64,000 nucleotides of DNA from Lepidonotus clava (Eukaryota > Annelida > Polychaeta > Phyllodocida > Polynoidae): the NCBI GenBank assembly GCA_936440205.1, contig OW387135.1, positions 34,822,792 to 34,886,791 on the forward strand. The letters are read 5' to 3'. The number at the start of each line of letters is the position of its first letter. The stretch's first letter is position 1. Under the pieces are notes generated by a model, which saw only the letters and a program-made list of their open reading frames with translations, had not been told where the DNA came from and did not search any database. The position numbers and the translations under genes were made by a program. Shown here one piece after another: positions 13,620 through 26,440 of the stretch.

Positions 13620-14723
13620 GGACTGCACGCGCGCGCAGTAATTTATCAAATCTTAGATTGTCTTGATACAGGGATTCGATTCTTACCCCATAGAGCTCTG
13701 AGTTCAATCTATGAAAACGAGTACAATACGTTTACTGCTAAAATTTCTTGCGCCAAAATCGCATTTCCACTGAAACTATGTACAACGTCCCCAAATGAGA
13801 AGCGTCTAAGAAGATTATATTATACTATCACAATAGAAAAATCAGCCCTCCCCCTCCAGCACAACCGAACAAAGCTTCCAGTATTTCTACATTCTTCAAC
13901 AAACTCTTCTTTTTCAGCTATTAAAGAAAGTCCTATAGTTTCGAACCGTTCTATGTCATTCTACAGTTCATAATGTAAGGGCCGGTCGTCAGGAGTCAGG
14001 AGTGACTGTACGCCCTCCAGGTATCGGCCACCCTACCACTACTTCCGTTATGTAACCTTATCCTTAAGGCCATGATCCAAGATGCGATTTTGGGCCGATT
14101 CCGAATCGATTTTGAAAATCGGTTTCTTAAACATTATTTTTATTTATACAATATACAATTTTGAAGAGCTTTGGATGATCCATATCAGAAAAACGGTATT
14201 TTTGCATGAAAATGTATTCCAAATATGCGAAAAATGCATGAGAAGAAAACCGGTTGGCCGTTTGTTGCATCGTGGATCACCGGCTTTATAGTTCATGTGT
14301 GACGTTCGCTTTGTATACACATTCATCAAGTCAGGTGGGTAGGGTGTGCTTGCGGGTGTCCTGCTATAATATTTTGGTGGATTGAAAAACCAAACGATGC
14401 AACAGGTCGACCATGAACTTTGCGTCACGTGCACATTCGGACATATCGGTGGGCTATGTTGATGATGTCAGAAACACTAATATTGCTCTTAAACATATTG
14501 ATGAGAGAGGTCAGGGTATACGCGCTTGTAAACCCGACAGATTTTATTTGAAAAACACGGAAATGTCGTTGGATGGTACGGTGAACTCATGCGTGAATAT
14601 AGCCTAGATACTGTCACCATAAACTACCTGGTAGTAAGAACACTGACTGCCTCACAGCTGAATGGTCACGAGTCTGTGGGGTGGTTCATACTGGTGTTAT
14701 CTCTAATGTCGTAGACGTTTTTG

Positions 14724-14820
14724 ATTCATAGACTGATCGCACCGTGGACCGATCACACCGGCCTAGACTAATCGCACCATCTGTGTGGACCAATCGCACC
14801 ACCTGTGTGGATTGACTGCA
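14724..14820. repeat. Short tandem GAYYGATCGCACC repeat
   Basis: Four to five copies of GACYRATCGCACCRYCTGTGTG. A related TGACCGAGCACACC...GACTGATTGCACCACC piece is at 17092-17135. Confidence 0.6.
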
Positions 14821-14829
14821 GAGATACTG

Positions 14830-16235
14830 CAAATAGCATTAAAAGACATAATTGGAAATTTAGAAAATCCTAACCCTTTACACTCCAATCTTGCTGTACC
14901 TGCCAATGGGTGTATTTTTCTATACTTCTTCTATGTTTTCCAAAGAAAACATTGATGTTATCTGCGATTTTTGGGGATTATTGAAAGAGATGATGAAAAT
15001 AGAACAGCTCTTAGGCTTTCTAAAAATGCAAACAGCTCTCAAAATTCAATATTCCTTTTAGAAATTGATGTGTTGGCTTCTGAACATAGTCGGACACCAT
15101 AAATTTAGATTCATTTGTATCAAGTTTTAATTTGTATAAAAGGTAAAAACAGTTCAATACTGACTTGAATATGACCTGCAAAAATCATGAAACAAAATAC
15201 TCTTATTTTTGTTCCAGTGAGGATAGCCATTGCATAACCAGTTTTTTGCATCATGTAGTTTGAAAGTTCTATTATTTGTTTTTCCTAATTTCAGAAAAAA
15301 ACGGCATAACATGGAAACCAAATGTTTCTTCTCAGCAGAATTTGTACGTTTTTATATTCCATTATCATTATGGTTTCGTTTTTAGTCAAATTCTAGGATA
15401 TATTTTACCATTTTCGGTCATTTTCTCTGTAATTATTGATGAGCACTTGAACGTTCTCCATTTCAAGAAACGCAACAAATTCCTAGATTATATATAATTG
15501 CAACTGATTATATTAGGTCTAAATTATTCCATTAAGACATTTTAGGCTAATAATTACTTATCCCAAAATTGGGATTTTTACTTTACTTGATAATACACAT
15601 GGGTATCAAGTGGATTTGTATGTGGGTGTGAGACATGGCTGTGGACTCTCTGTAGACAAGACCGCTTATGTTATACGTTTATTTAGGTCCAGGAGAGTCT
15701 GTGGTGATAAGCATATAAGAGAAATATATTGTGTAATTTCTTTATGATAGGTAGGGGTCCTATGGTGGTCGCGACCTACCCAAGTGGATTTGTATATTCC
15801 AAGACAAGAAAATTATTGAATTTGCTTGATTTTCATTTTAAAAAACATATGAAAAGAGAAATACACTTGCAAAAATGTTTCTACTAGGTACAAAATGAAG
15901 TTTACATGGTGGTGCCGAAAATATTTTTGGGGGTATATTACTAGGTTACCGTGACTGCACGGTCACATATCCAAACGACAATAGTTTCAAGTTGCCCTAT
16001 CAAATAAATGTGAGCATGGTCCGTTCCTTATATTCCTCTCTTGCTGGCCACCCGGTGGATATTGACAAAAGCAATTAATGTCAATATTGGCCTTTTATAG
16101 GCCGAGGGTGAAATATATAATTTTGACCATATGACCGGGTCCGAGACACAAATTAGGACCACAAGACCATTGCACTGATGCAGAGGCCTGATGTATGTGG
16201 ATTATAGGAATGTATTTCTTATGGTTTATGATTTA
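14830..16235. other. Gene-free stretch, nothing recognised
   Basis: AT-rich DNA without coding or repeat signatures that I can name. Short relics of the AATCGGTCC family lie just upstream, at 14085-14130. Confidence 0.5.
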
Positions 16236-16237
16236 AT

Positions 16238-16411
16238 AAAATTGCTTGTGATCGATGGATAGGATGTATTTATTTATAGAACAATTGAAAAGGACGGTCA
16301 CCGATTGTTGTCAGCACGGACATAAAAATTGCTTGTGATCGATGGATAGGATGTATTGATTTATAGAACAATTGAAAAGGACGGTCACCGATTGTTGTCA
16401 GCACGGACATA
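16238..16411. repeat. 87-bp tandem duplication
   Basis: Two adjacent copies beginning AAAATTGCTTGTGATCGATG and ending CAGCACGGACATAA, differing at about one short spot (TATTTATTT against TATTGATTT). Near identity indicates a recent event. Confidence 0.9.
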
Positions 16412-16879
16412 AGGAAACGCTAAAACAATGAATAGTGATATTATAGTGTAGTTAAGCACAGTATTGAGGGGAATCTGTGACTGCCAACAAAATCAATATG
16501 TAACCAAGGATGAAGGTGTCATCTGCCTAAGAGGAGCACAATAGCAAAGATCGGAATAATCGATGAAAGAGTAATCTATAAGGGCTGCCACTGCAGCATG
16601 GGGTTGGAGAGTAAGAACTGAAAGAGATAAGTGCTCACATGAGATGGGTGGAAGGAGTCGATGCTGATAGTATTCAATGTGACCGAGTGATAGATTGGAG
16701 TAAGGACTACTACGTACTGTGTACAGTGAGACTGAGATACTTTTAGGACTGGAGACAACCCTATGGATAAGATCTGGCTTACCTATGTAATCATTGTTAC
16801 CGTTAGGATCTATATGTTGGAGGAGTAATCTAGAGGGCTGGACTTTGTACAATGACCACCTGTACTTCTACTGTTTGCA

Positions 16880-16970
16880 GTTGTTTTTAATAAACTTTAT
16901 ATCTCTGCAAGTGAGTCTTCATTCAGACCTGAACACCCTGTGTGAGGAGATAACTCTACCCTTGGATAGC
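16880..16970 (+). repeat. LTR-like fragment, copy 1
   Basis: AATAAACTTTATATCTCTGCAAG followed by a tail ending GAGGAGATAACTCTACCC; the same layout is at 23807-23880. An AATAAA signal just before a conserved end is typical of LTR R/U5 regions. Only a fossil piece is seen, with no coding part and no confirmed paired LTR. Confidence 0.35.
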
Positions 16971-17384
16971 AGATGATGAACTTTACTTAAGTAACAAAGA
17001 TTAACTAATGGAATGAAGTAAACACTATCTTTATTCTACTTCCCATATATAAACAATGATACATGCACTTTTGTTCACCATGGCATATCAGTTGACCGAG
17101 CACACCATCCTAAAGGACTGATTGCACCACCACAATGGAGAAATTGCATCTTAATTTCTTTACCTTTGAATTAAATCCTCTCATTCTTCTGTCCCCTGGA
17201 CATCCAAGGCAGGTCTCCCGGCCTCCCCTGTCCTTCTAGGATACCAATTCCCATGATTGGTCACATATTTGCTATCAAATACACATACATTTTCAATATC
17301 AATTTTCCAAATGTATGTTGAAGTTTGCAATCTAATCGACCCAAAAATGAATTAAATAACATTGAAAATGCCTAGACATGATAG

Positions 17385-18215
17385 AATCGGTCCACAATCG
17401 GTCCAAAATCGGTCCAAAAATATTAAACAGGTTTAATAATTTTGTCTGGCCATTGTCGGTTTGAAATCGGTTTGAAATTGGGTGGAATGATTAATGCCCT
17501 GTTTCCACCAAAAGATTTGTCTTCAAACGATTCCAAAAGACTCCTAAAAATCGTCCAGATTTGTGAATCGTCCAAGAAATCGTTTGGTGGAAACAGAAAA
17601 TCGTTCAAACGACCTATCTTAATGGACGATTTTTGAGCTTGTCGGACGACCAAAATGCCCCAAGGACGACAGACAAATTATTTGACATGTTAAATAATTT
17701 CAGACGATTTTGGCTTGTTGGACGATCTTTCTACACAAATCTTTCATTCATCTTTTGGTGGAAACAGGAAATATTAGGACGATTCAGTAAATAACAAATA
17801 TATAATAAAATAAAATAAACATAAGGTGAATAATAATAATCATATATGCTATCAGGATAAATTAAACCAGATTTGTTGGGAAAAAATATAGTTTAATAAA
17901 ATCGTCTGTTAAATCGTCTGTAAATCATCTGTAAAATCGTCTGTAAAATCGTCTGTAAAATCATTTTATGGTCTTTTGGTGGAAACAGAAAATCATCCAA
18001 ATAATGTGTCTGATGCACGATTTTTTCTAACAATAAAATCGTGTGTATTTGTCTGATGAAGAAATCGTTCAAGTTTGATCCAGTCTTTTTGGTGGAAACA
18101 GGGCATAAGTCTCACATATGTCAGTTGGAAATCGGTTTGAAAAAATCGGTTGACATGATCCACGTTGCGATAATTTCAAAAGTGGACCGATTTTGGACCG
18201 ATTTTGGACCAATTT
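17385..18215. mobile_element. Outer DNA element with AATCGGTCC inverted ends
   Basis: Left AATCGGTCCACAATCGGTCC (three tandem units at 17385-17420) faces right GGACCGATTTTGGACCGATT (18183-18212). TCGGTTTGAAATCGGTTTGA inside is mirrored by AAATCGGTTTGAAAAAATCG. Non-autonomous, and interrupted by the element at 17498-18108. Confidence 0.65.
17498..18108. mobile_element. Nested non-autonomous element, TGCCCTGTTTCCACC ends, TAA target site
   Basis: Terminal inverted repeats TGCCCTGTTTCCACCAAAAG and CTTTTTGGTGGAAACAGGGCA, each flanked by TAA. This 3-bp TWA duplication suggests PIF/Harbinger-type mobilisation. Subterminal GGTGGAAACAG copies occur at about 17588, 17757 and 17976, and a 13-bp AAATCGTCTGTA array lies at 17899-17968. 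No transposase frame. Confidence 0.7.
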
Positions 18216-18239
18216 TGGACATAGGTCTATAGGCCTATA

Positions 18240-19425
18240 GGTCTAAACATGTGACCAAAGTGAGACAGTAAAATATTTGGGAAAATGTTTAGATTCTTAA
18301 CACTTTTTTTTTAGAGTACCCCGATGTCTTGGCCAAGTATATCCAACGTTACCAAGTTCTGATTTAAAACAAGTAGGCAGTGCCTAACACATTGTTACAT
18401 GTCTACATGCCGATGAATTGGGAATCAGACCATGATGATTACAATGTCATAGTGCAAATCTATGTAAAATTTAATTAGAAATGACATGTATTAACCCACA
18501 CAGTCACACTCTTATTCATTATAATAACTATACTCCTTCATCGTCAGTACACTTTCTTAAAATCCATGGAAGTGACACCGATTATCTCATTATTATCATT
18601 ATCATTAATATAAGATCCATTTAAAGACTCAATTGCTATGTCAGTGGTTAATCTTCCTCTCACACAGCCATTTTGTACATTAGTAATTAGGTTATTATCT
18701 TCTAAATGTGGTTTCATTCGCTCATTACCAGTTTTCCAAGTCTCTTACTCGGGATGGACAGAAGCATTATGGATCTTAGATTTCCAATTTGTCTAGGGTT
18801 GGTAATCTTTGGTTAAGAGGTTATTATTCCTAGTTTCCATTTATCCGATATCAATTGAATCTGTATGATATAAGTCGAACAGATAAGACATTTGATCAAC
18901 AAGAATCAGAGTGGTTGATACAATGTTGTTATTGATAGTCATCTGTCATCCTTATCACGTAATGTGCCTCAATGTATCTTCCCTAAAGATCATGTTTCGT
19001 GGTGTTTCAGTGAATAACAATTTCACAAAGGCATTCTATACATGAATGAAATGATATAGAAAAGTCCTTGAACATAAACCATTATATTGGGTAGAGTTAT
19101 ATTAATCGAGATATGCCTGCTGGGAAATGTATTCAAAATAACCACCCCAAATGGGGAGCTGAGGACAATCATATTTCTTCAATAACTTTTAAACCGCTTA
19201 TCCAATTTTAATGCTGTTCTGATTGATAACATCTATTTGCACTGTGTATCACGGGTTTATCACTGGTGTTCGATTTTTAATTGTTTGTATAATCATATTT
19301 GGTCACTTGGATGGTAATTCAGTAAATCATGGTAAAATTAGGTGATCGTTTTTACCACAGTATTCATGATGTTCTTTAACCTTCTAGCATTAAATCGGTC
19401 CCCACATTGAAAACACAAAGTCATC
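18240..19425. other. Gene-free stretch, nothing recognised
   Basis: AT-rich, with no coding frame or named repeat. Confidence 0.55.
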
Positions 19426-19429
19426 AGAG

Positions 19430-20042
19430 AGCCACGTGCACTTTAAAGTTGTCAGAGGGTTGTCATAGGTGACTTTTTGGTTGTCATAGGTGACTTTTGG
19501 GGGCAGAGCAGGGCTCATTTCAGGCCATAAATGCTGTGTGACGACCTTGTGACAATCCTATGACAATCCGGGGGTGGTCAGAGGGTTGTCATAGTGAATT
19601 TTGAGGCTGGATAACAACCCAAAGGTTGTCATTTTCTCCCGACTACTTTGGGCCAAAAAGGTCGTCAGAGAAGCAAAAAGGAAAATCGGGTTGTCATAGG
19701 GTTGTCACAGAAGAAAATGAGAAGTCAAAAGTCCTGCTTGACAACCCTATATAGGGTTCTAAGTGAATGGTGCCTAAAGTGACAGCCCAGGGTTGTCATG
19801 GCCTCTGTCTATGATAAAGTGTTGTAAGTGAATGGTGTCAAAAAACATACAACTCATAGGCCTCCTATGTGTAATGGCCATACCTAATAACTAGTAATAA
19901 GATAATAGGAAGCCATTAGTATGGACTATGATATCTACAACATGAAACTATTCATAAATAAGATTTTTTGTATCAAAGACACAGACAACCTTGGGTTGTC
20001 GTTTTTGGCACCACTTTTGACAACTCTGTGTTTTCAGTGCAT
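19430..20042. repeat. ACAACCCTGGGTTGT family, copies in both orientations
   Basis: Many GGTTGTCATAGGTGAC and GACAACCC units at 19445-19870, largely inverted relative to 11755-11957. A + copy at 19983-20038 ends TTTGACAACTCTGTGTTTTC, nearly identical to the end at 11957. A compact TIR/MITE-like family. Confidence 0.65.
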
Positions 20043-20524
20043 GTTATTAATTTTAGTCTCTTTTTAACCTCATTTGATAATGTGATAGCTAATGACGTCC
20101 ATAACATTCATGGAAAACGCGAATTTCAAAAGCATATAAATATGCTGGCCAATAAAACTACGTGTACACAAATAAAATTATGATAACAGCGAATGAAATT
20201 GCTTGGCAATAGCAATGAGGATAGCCTTCTCTTCCTCACTCTTAATCCCTCTTGCTCTTGCTGGGCATATCGGCTGTTTGTGTTCAGGTAACGACTGCAG
20301 GAATTTTCTCCCCTCATGTTTTGGATTTCATAAAAGCTGACCACCCCCTTAACCACTGAAAACCAACTAATTGTAATACATCACTCATTGCTTTGGTTTT
20401 GAGTCTAGACTCAAGACAAACGCATGGTAAACAGCTGGTAAAATATTCAGCAAGCAGTTATGTTATTGAATAACACGCTCAGGAACACATATAAGTTGAT
20501 GTATAAACAGATAGAAAATCTTAA

Positions 20525-20665
20525 AAAGGATGTACGACCCCCCCCCCCCCGCTCGCACTTGGAGAGGGTGCGCCCTGTCACCAATTCTATCCCAGTTAAT
20601 CCAAAAAAATATATCTGAGTGCCCCCCGCGGCCCCTCCTCCTCTCTTCCTTCCTTTTTCCCTCCG
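20525..20665. other. GC-rich low-complexity tract
   Basis: A 13-base C-run (20538-20550), then GC-rich and pyrimidine-rich sequence (CCCCTCCTCCTCTCTTCC). The frames it opens on the minus strand are compositional. Confidence 0.5.
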
Positions 20666-20699
20666 CATGAGATCTCCGTCGACTGTTCAAAAGCAAAAA

Positions 20700-22500
20700 C
20701 TAATACAAATATATGAATCTTGACAGAAACTGTTGCCACACCCTATATATAAGTAAGAGAAACACAAATTTATCATTTAAATCTATATCCAGTATGGGCG
20801 TACATATGAAAAATCAGGTCAAAAAATTTAAAAAAAAGAAATCTTGACGGGAGTCTTGTAACATAATCCGAATTAAAATTAAAGCACATTTTGTGCCTAT
20901 TTCTGTTCTAATGAACGAACTGAAATTACAGTGACCCTAATGTGTTTTGCAGCAAGTCCTTATAGAAAGACATTCTAATGTAAATCTTTCTTTCAGATTG
21001 TTTAAAAGACACCCCCTATACCATTGGTGTAATTCATCTTTATATTTTTTGTTTCTTTTTTTAACTGTTCAGCTCTGCTCGGCTATAGCAAGAAGGAAGT
21101 AAAAAGGCGGGCCGTTGGCTATGACTTCAGCACAAGTGAAAACTGACCCTCGGCTGAACCCTCAGGAGAGCCAAAGCATTACTTCTACCTGACTCCCGAA
21201 TACAGATACTTGTTTCACGACAATACAGATGGCGCCACCTCTAGGTCCATTAGGCATACAATGAAAATACATGCATTCAATATGTAAGAACTACTCTTAT
21301 ACAGACCATTTTGGCTCATACACACAGGCGCCATCTCCAGTTTTGTCAAATGTTCCTCTCCTTTTAATTGTTGGCACAATTTTGGAGCATTGGGGAATGG
21401 TGTGCTGTATAACCGGCCTATGAACAGGTGCTGTATAACTGGCATATGAAGAGGTCACAAAACTCTCAAACTCTAATGGAAACCTGGCGACCTGTAGACT
21501 TGCATAAAACATTGTATTTTCATGTCTATTTTGAAAAAGAATAGAAGAATTCATGTTATCACTACATTTATTTCTGCATTCTGTCTGACACAACGACCAC
21601 ACTTTTTTCACCATATTTGTAATTCAAAACGGTCAATTTCCAATTTGTTGTAGACCGTCAGTTGGAGATAATCGATGTAGGGCCCATTTCACACTATATA
21701 TATATACATAATTATATGTATGGGGCTTTTGAAAAAAATAATTAGGCCTATTAACCCTTTCACTGCCAGATATGTCATAATATTATTATATTGAAGATTC
21801 TATTTAGAATTAAGTTATACAAGAAATACACAATTTCAAACAATTTCAGAAGACATCTCTAACCTTTTGGAATGTTGAGTTGGAACACATTTCATCCAGA
21901 TTCATATTCCACATATTCTTAGCTTCAGAACGATACCAAGATGATTGAAACTGATCAAGAATTGAATGATTATGAGGATTTCTTTGAAAAATGTAAGGGC
22001 AACTTAATGTTTTTGATCGCAATTTGCTGCAATGATCTATAGTATACCCAAGCAGACCCCCCATTTACAACCTGTAGCGATATGTAGTCTCTTTCTATAT
22101 TCGCTGGGTGTTGCACGTTGCATGCCTAACACACTGAAGAATTTCCCCAAATGTGAAATTTGATGATGGGTTAGTGAATAACCCAGTTTGAAGAGATCTA
22201 GCACTATAGCCATACGTGAAATGCCACAACTATCCCTCATGAGGGTCATCGGATCAGAGCCACACTTTGGTAAAATGGTGAGGTGGTTTCTTTTATAAAT
22301 AGAGACAAACTGGTAGATCCTCTAGGGTAATGATCGAGCAGCCTCTATTCTAAAAAATGAATTTTAGCTGATTTATTTGTTTGTCCATTTCAAATCAATG
22401 GAGTATGTTACAAATCAACCCAGGTGCACTGTGGTCGGTTTACCTCAGGCATGAGATGGCAAATAAGTAAATGTCATTTAGGCTGATTATCAGCACAGGG
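20700..22500. other. Gene-free stretch with small repeats
   Basis: Contains a (TA)-rich patch at 21697-21720 and the sequence TGTGCTGTATAACCGGCC (21401-21418) that recurs exactly upstream of Nodal. No gene seen. Confidence 0.5.
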
Positions 22501-22504
22501 TGCT

Positions 22505-23215
22505 GGCAAAGATCTTATTTTAGTTAGAGTGCTCCACCAGGTGGTAGAAGTTATCATTGTAATGATTTTAAATTATTTCATATGTCCTGTAAGATTGTAC
22601 GGTAGATGAAGACTGACCCAGCCAGCTTGTGACAACAGAAACCTTCTGCAACCATACTGTTTTAGTCAATTTGTTGCTTACTAAGATGGCACATAACAGT
22701 AACATTATTGATGGTGAGGTTTCAACCTCACCAAATTAGAACGTTATTGTAATTTATTTTTTGGTGAGGTTAGGACAAAACCAAAACAGAACATTGTAAG
22801 AACATTCTGTTTCGGTCAAAGAACATAACCAGAAGGTATTTTGTTTCTTTTAATTCTTTTATTTAGACTGGGTGGTACAATTTAGCCAAACGAGGCCATT
22901 TTTCATTGGTCTCCAGTTATACATCTAGATTTAGGGAAATGTCATTTAAAGTGCAGATAGAGTACAATATTCAATTTCATTAACAAAGAGACTTTTATGT
23001 TATTTAAGTGCTTCAACAATCAAAATTAGGTAAAGTTATGAACATACAATTACATATGTCTCAAGTATGTTATAAAAACGTCACAGTGCAGCGTCACAGC
23101 AGTAGGTCACAGCATCAAAACAGGGAGTCATCAAAAGAACATAACAAGAACCAAACCAGAACCAAATAGAATGTTACTGCAATGTTATTATAACGTCACA
23201 CCTCTGGCTGGGGAA
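22505..23215 (+). repeat. Interspersed repeat family Q, copy 1
   Basis: Shares with 37540-38000 the ordered blocks TACTAAGATGGCACRT, GGTGAGGTTTCAACCTCACC, TTATTTTTTGGTGRRGTTAGG, AAACCAAAACAGAACATT, CAAGAACCAAACCAGAACC and TTATAACGTC. Between the middle blocks it carries about 250 extra bases. Non-coding; class unknown. Confidence 0.75.
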
Positions 23216-23806
23216 GAAGGATCAAAAGGAAGTGATGGCGGTCCTCAGGTTATGTCACAAAGTCAATGAATAATAGATAGTAAATAATAACTGAACTATA
23301 AACTGCTAATAGATCATGGGTGAGCAATAGCTAGGAACAAGTGAAATTGTCACAGCAAGTCCTGCCTAGTGAACACATGAGTCACGGTGGCACCTGCTCC
23401 TTTTATGCTCGGTTGACTGAGACAAAGACAGGTACTGGGGATGATGTATATAAGGGACCATCCAGGAAAAATGGGCAGAGGGATAAACTGAAGCTAAATC
23501 CATACAGATGGTATAGGAGCTAATGGATAATTGTTGATGGTGGCATTCCTTGGTAATCGGTCTTTAGTCATATTCTACCCGTGCAATACACAGTCTTTCA
23601 CCGGAGTAGCCATTAGGCAATAGGAATGTATTGTCAACAGTGAAGTTATCAAAGAGGAATTATATGCAGTCCTTTAGGAAGAGGTTATACTTGAGCAAGA
23701 TGAACATGTAACATTGGTTTACTATGAGTGTTCATTGGTTTTTAACCTGGACTGTCGCGTGGATGGCAAAAAGTTGATCTCTTCAGTATTATGGACTTGA
23801 TGCACA

Positions 23807-23882
23807 ATAAAATACATTGTACCTCTGCAAGCGTATTCATTTAGACTGAATCACCTAAATGAGGAGAACTCTACCCTAACAA
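23807..23882 (+). repeat. LTR-like fragment, copy 2
   Basis: AATAAAATACATTGTACCTC, then GCAAGCGTATTCATTTAGAC, then GAGGAGAACTCTACCCTAACA. Matches 16880-16970 in order. The unit may begin about 550 bases upstream. Treated as a fossil, probably a solo LTR. Confidence 0.35.
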
Positions 23883-23884
23883 AC

Positions 23885-25770
23885 ATAGGCCTATACACAT
23901 CAACGGATATGATGTTAAGTTAACTATTTGTCTTCATGAGATCAATAATAATGCAATTATGAACACAACAGACTAAGGTAAATGGACTCTCTGTTTATCT
24001 AATACCGCTATATGCTAACTTTAAAGTAAAACCCCATATCTATTCATGGGTATAAAATCTTCTGTGTTGGACCTAAAGCAAATTGGTTAAAGTCCTTGTA
24101 TTGGGTTAAATGGGGACAATAGCAATATCAGGTCTTATGCTTGCTATTCAGAAAAAATAATGATTACCAAGCGTTATAACTTAAAACGTTCAAAATGAGG
24201 TTGTTTGAATTGACAAAAACCTCATCAAAATATATATATTACTGTCCTCTTTCTATCAAAGGGATCCAAAACGAACATAACTAACAACATTTTGGAAATT
24301 GAGGAACCAAGAGTCTAACTATAGCCGGTTGTAAAGTATCAGATTTGAAAACTAGCTTAAACATCCGTCCAATTCCTCAGGGGAGATGGTGCTTAAATTG
24401 AAGAAGAAGAAGAAGAAACGTTTAAATCACAATGCTTTGCCAGTTTTCATGGTTTAGATTTTCCATTATGCTCACGGAATAATTATATCGACATAGTTAA
24501 TTGAGTTTGGAAAAATTTAACCACAAATTGCTTTTGGTCCCTTGAATGTGGCCATGGGCAACCAAAACGATCACTGCTACAAAATATCGATGATAATATC
24601 ACAAATCATATCTATGGGATATTGATAGGGCTATACTGGGCAGAAAACACATCTTACTGGTTAAGGCACCTGTAGATTTGAAGTATACATATCGAGTTAC
24701 TTGCTTGTGATGATCATCTTTTTATCCCCTTTAAAGCTAGGGGTTCCTACCCAGCTCACGCGTCTACCTCTATTTACAAACATGATGGTCCACGCCACGT
24801 GTCTACGAGAACGTTAATAGCTTAAGGTTTTTCTTGATATATATATTTATATAAGTCATCGAAATACGGGCACATATTAAACATGTCTTAAATAAAAAAA
24901 AAATTCAAACATTTAACACAATTTCAATTTATAAATACTTTCTTCAGAAATAACCATAGGTATATCTTTACGCAAGTGTTAATTGATATTTCATGCTACT
25001 GCCCTATGACCTATTTCCACGTTGTCTGAAGAGTTAAATACATTATAAATACATCCAACATGGTTACCTTTTGAACTGTAGATCAAGCATATGGCACTAC
25101 ATAAAAAATTAGTTCATCATACTTATACTTTAATTTGTGTTCAAGGACCTGTAAACGTCTTGTAATCCTTGGCAGATTTTGTCACGGTAATCTGCTTTCA
25201 GTGCTAAGGTGCACCGTCACAAGTGTAATTGGGTTTAACGAGCCATGGCATGAATTTAACATAAGTGCAATTAAGTTGTCTGGGGTTTTCTAAAGCTACC
25301 GAGTTAAGGATTTTTCTCCCGGTTAAACCATTGCGTACACGCTTTCCTGAACCACCACCACAGGTGTCAATCACATGAACATACAGGTCTATGTGTGAAA
25401 AGTACAGTTACTGAATGACTCAGCCAAGAGGCTATTCACCTTCAGAAAAAGAAAAAGAAACTTGTGTCTATTTGATTTTTAACTGTGATGAATGTGCTAT
25501 TTGAACAGTGCTCTCCTAAAATGGGTGTCACAGCATGGAGCCTAAAATGGGACCCCGAGATGAGAGAGAGAGGAGGAAGCTTTATGATTTTCGTCTTATC
25601 GTTTTATTTTTATCCCTCCCCCTCCTTTCCTCAAGATATATAGTTTTGTTAAAGGTATCAATGGAGGCCGTGCCCAACAATCGTATGGTTTCCCTTTCCT
25701 GTTAGACCTATTATACCCTTAATCCGTCGCGTTAAGATGTAGTTAAAACAATACTGGAATAGAACCCGTT
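23885..25770. other. Gene-free stretch upstream of Nodal, nothing recognised
   Basis: AT-rich. A short (AAG)n lies at 24402-24417. May hold distal regulation, but nothing specific is visible. Confidence 0.5.
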
Positions 25771-25774
25771 TCAC

Positions 25775-26110
25775 ATGGTGACAAACCACCTGTCCGCCTC
25801 CCCCGGCTCAGCGGGAGCCCCCTCCTACCAATCGGCCCGGCGCGTGGGCTGGGTTGTCTTACCGCCAACAATGAACTGTTTCAAAGGAAGCCGGAGTGCC
25901 TATTTCTCACCCCATTGTCTCAAGGGAGTAACGGATCAAGTGGGAATTAAAGGGTTTACCCCACAACGATGCAGTATTAAAGCTGGTGGTCAAAGTTACA
26001 TGGGGTTTCACATGGATCTGGTCAATGACTGGAGAGGGGAGTCGGACGGTGTACATGTATACATGTATGGAGGGGATGTGTATTGTATTGTGTGCTGTAT
26101 AACCGGCCGG
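25775..26110 (+). promoter_or_regulatory. GC-richer candidate cis-regulatory block upstream of Nodal
   Basis: The block stands out from AT-rich surroundings. Motif strings visible are CCAAT at 25828-25832, Sox-type AACAATG at 25867-25873 and CATTGTC at 25913-25919, and TCF-type TTTCAAAG at 25879-25886 and GTCAAAG at 25989-25995. A 16-bp perfect palindrome TACATGTATACATGTA lies at 26052-26067. An 18-mer at 26091-26108 is identical to one at 21401-21418. Sox and beta-catenin/TCF inputs to nodal are known in deuterostome embryos; their use here is inferred. Confidence 0.35.
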
Positions 26111-26406
26111 ACTGCGGATACCCTCCGCTGTCCATGTGACATGCATGCATCCCAACCCTCATGCTCCTCATTTCCATCAATCCTGGCAGTGTTTTTAAGT
26201 TGACAGGCTCCAGTAGCCGGAGAATGACCCTCCCACTCACGCAATTTGACAGTCCTCTAGTGCATTCCTAACCTCATGGAAAGAATTTGAGAAAACCGCA
26301 CCAGCCCTCAGTTGACCGAGTTTAGCATCCATGCTAGACTCTAGAATAGAGAGTGTAGTATAGGGAGTCATTCTGAAATATTAGAGCAGAGAGGACAAGA
26401 CATACA

Positions 26407-26414
26407 TATAAATA
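26407..26414 (+). promoter_or_regulatory. TATAAATA sequence close upstream of Nodal start
   Basis: A perfect TATAAATA lies 33 bases before the ATG. If it were the working TATA box, the 5' UTR would be only a few bases, so it may be part of the leader. An initiator-like TCATTCT at 26368-26374 is an alternative start region with no TATA 30 bases upstream of it. Confidence 0.35.
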
Positions 26415-26440
26415 TATACACCAGCCCAGCCACAGTGAGA

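Noticed and set aside
25775-26203. A 142-codon frame upstream of Nodal
   Set aside because: GC-rich non-coding DNA with no protein-family signature. Other long frames overlap it on the opposite strand.
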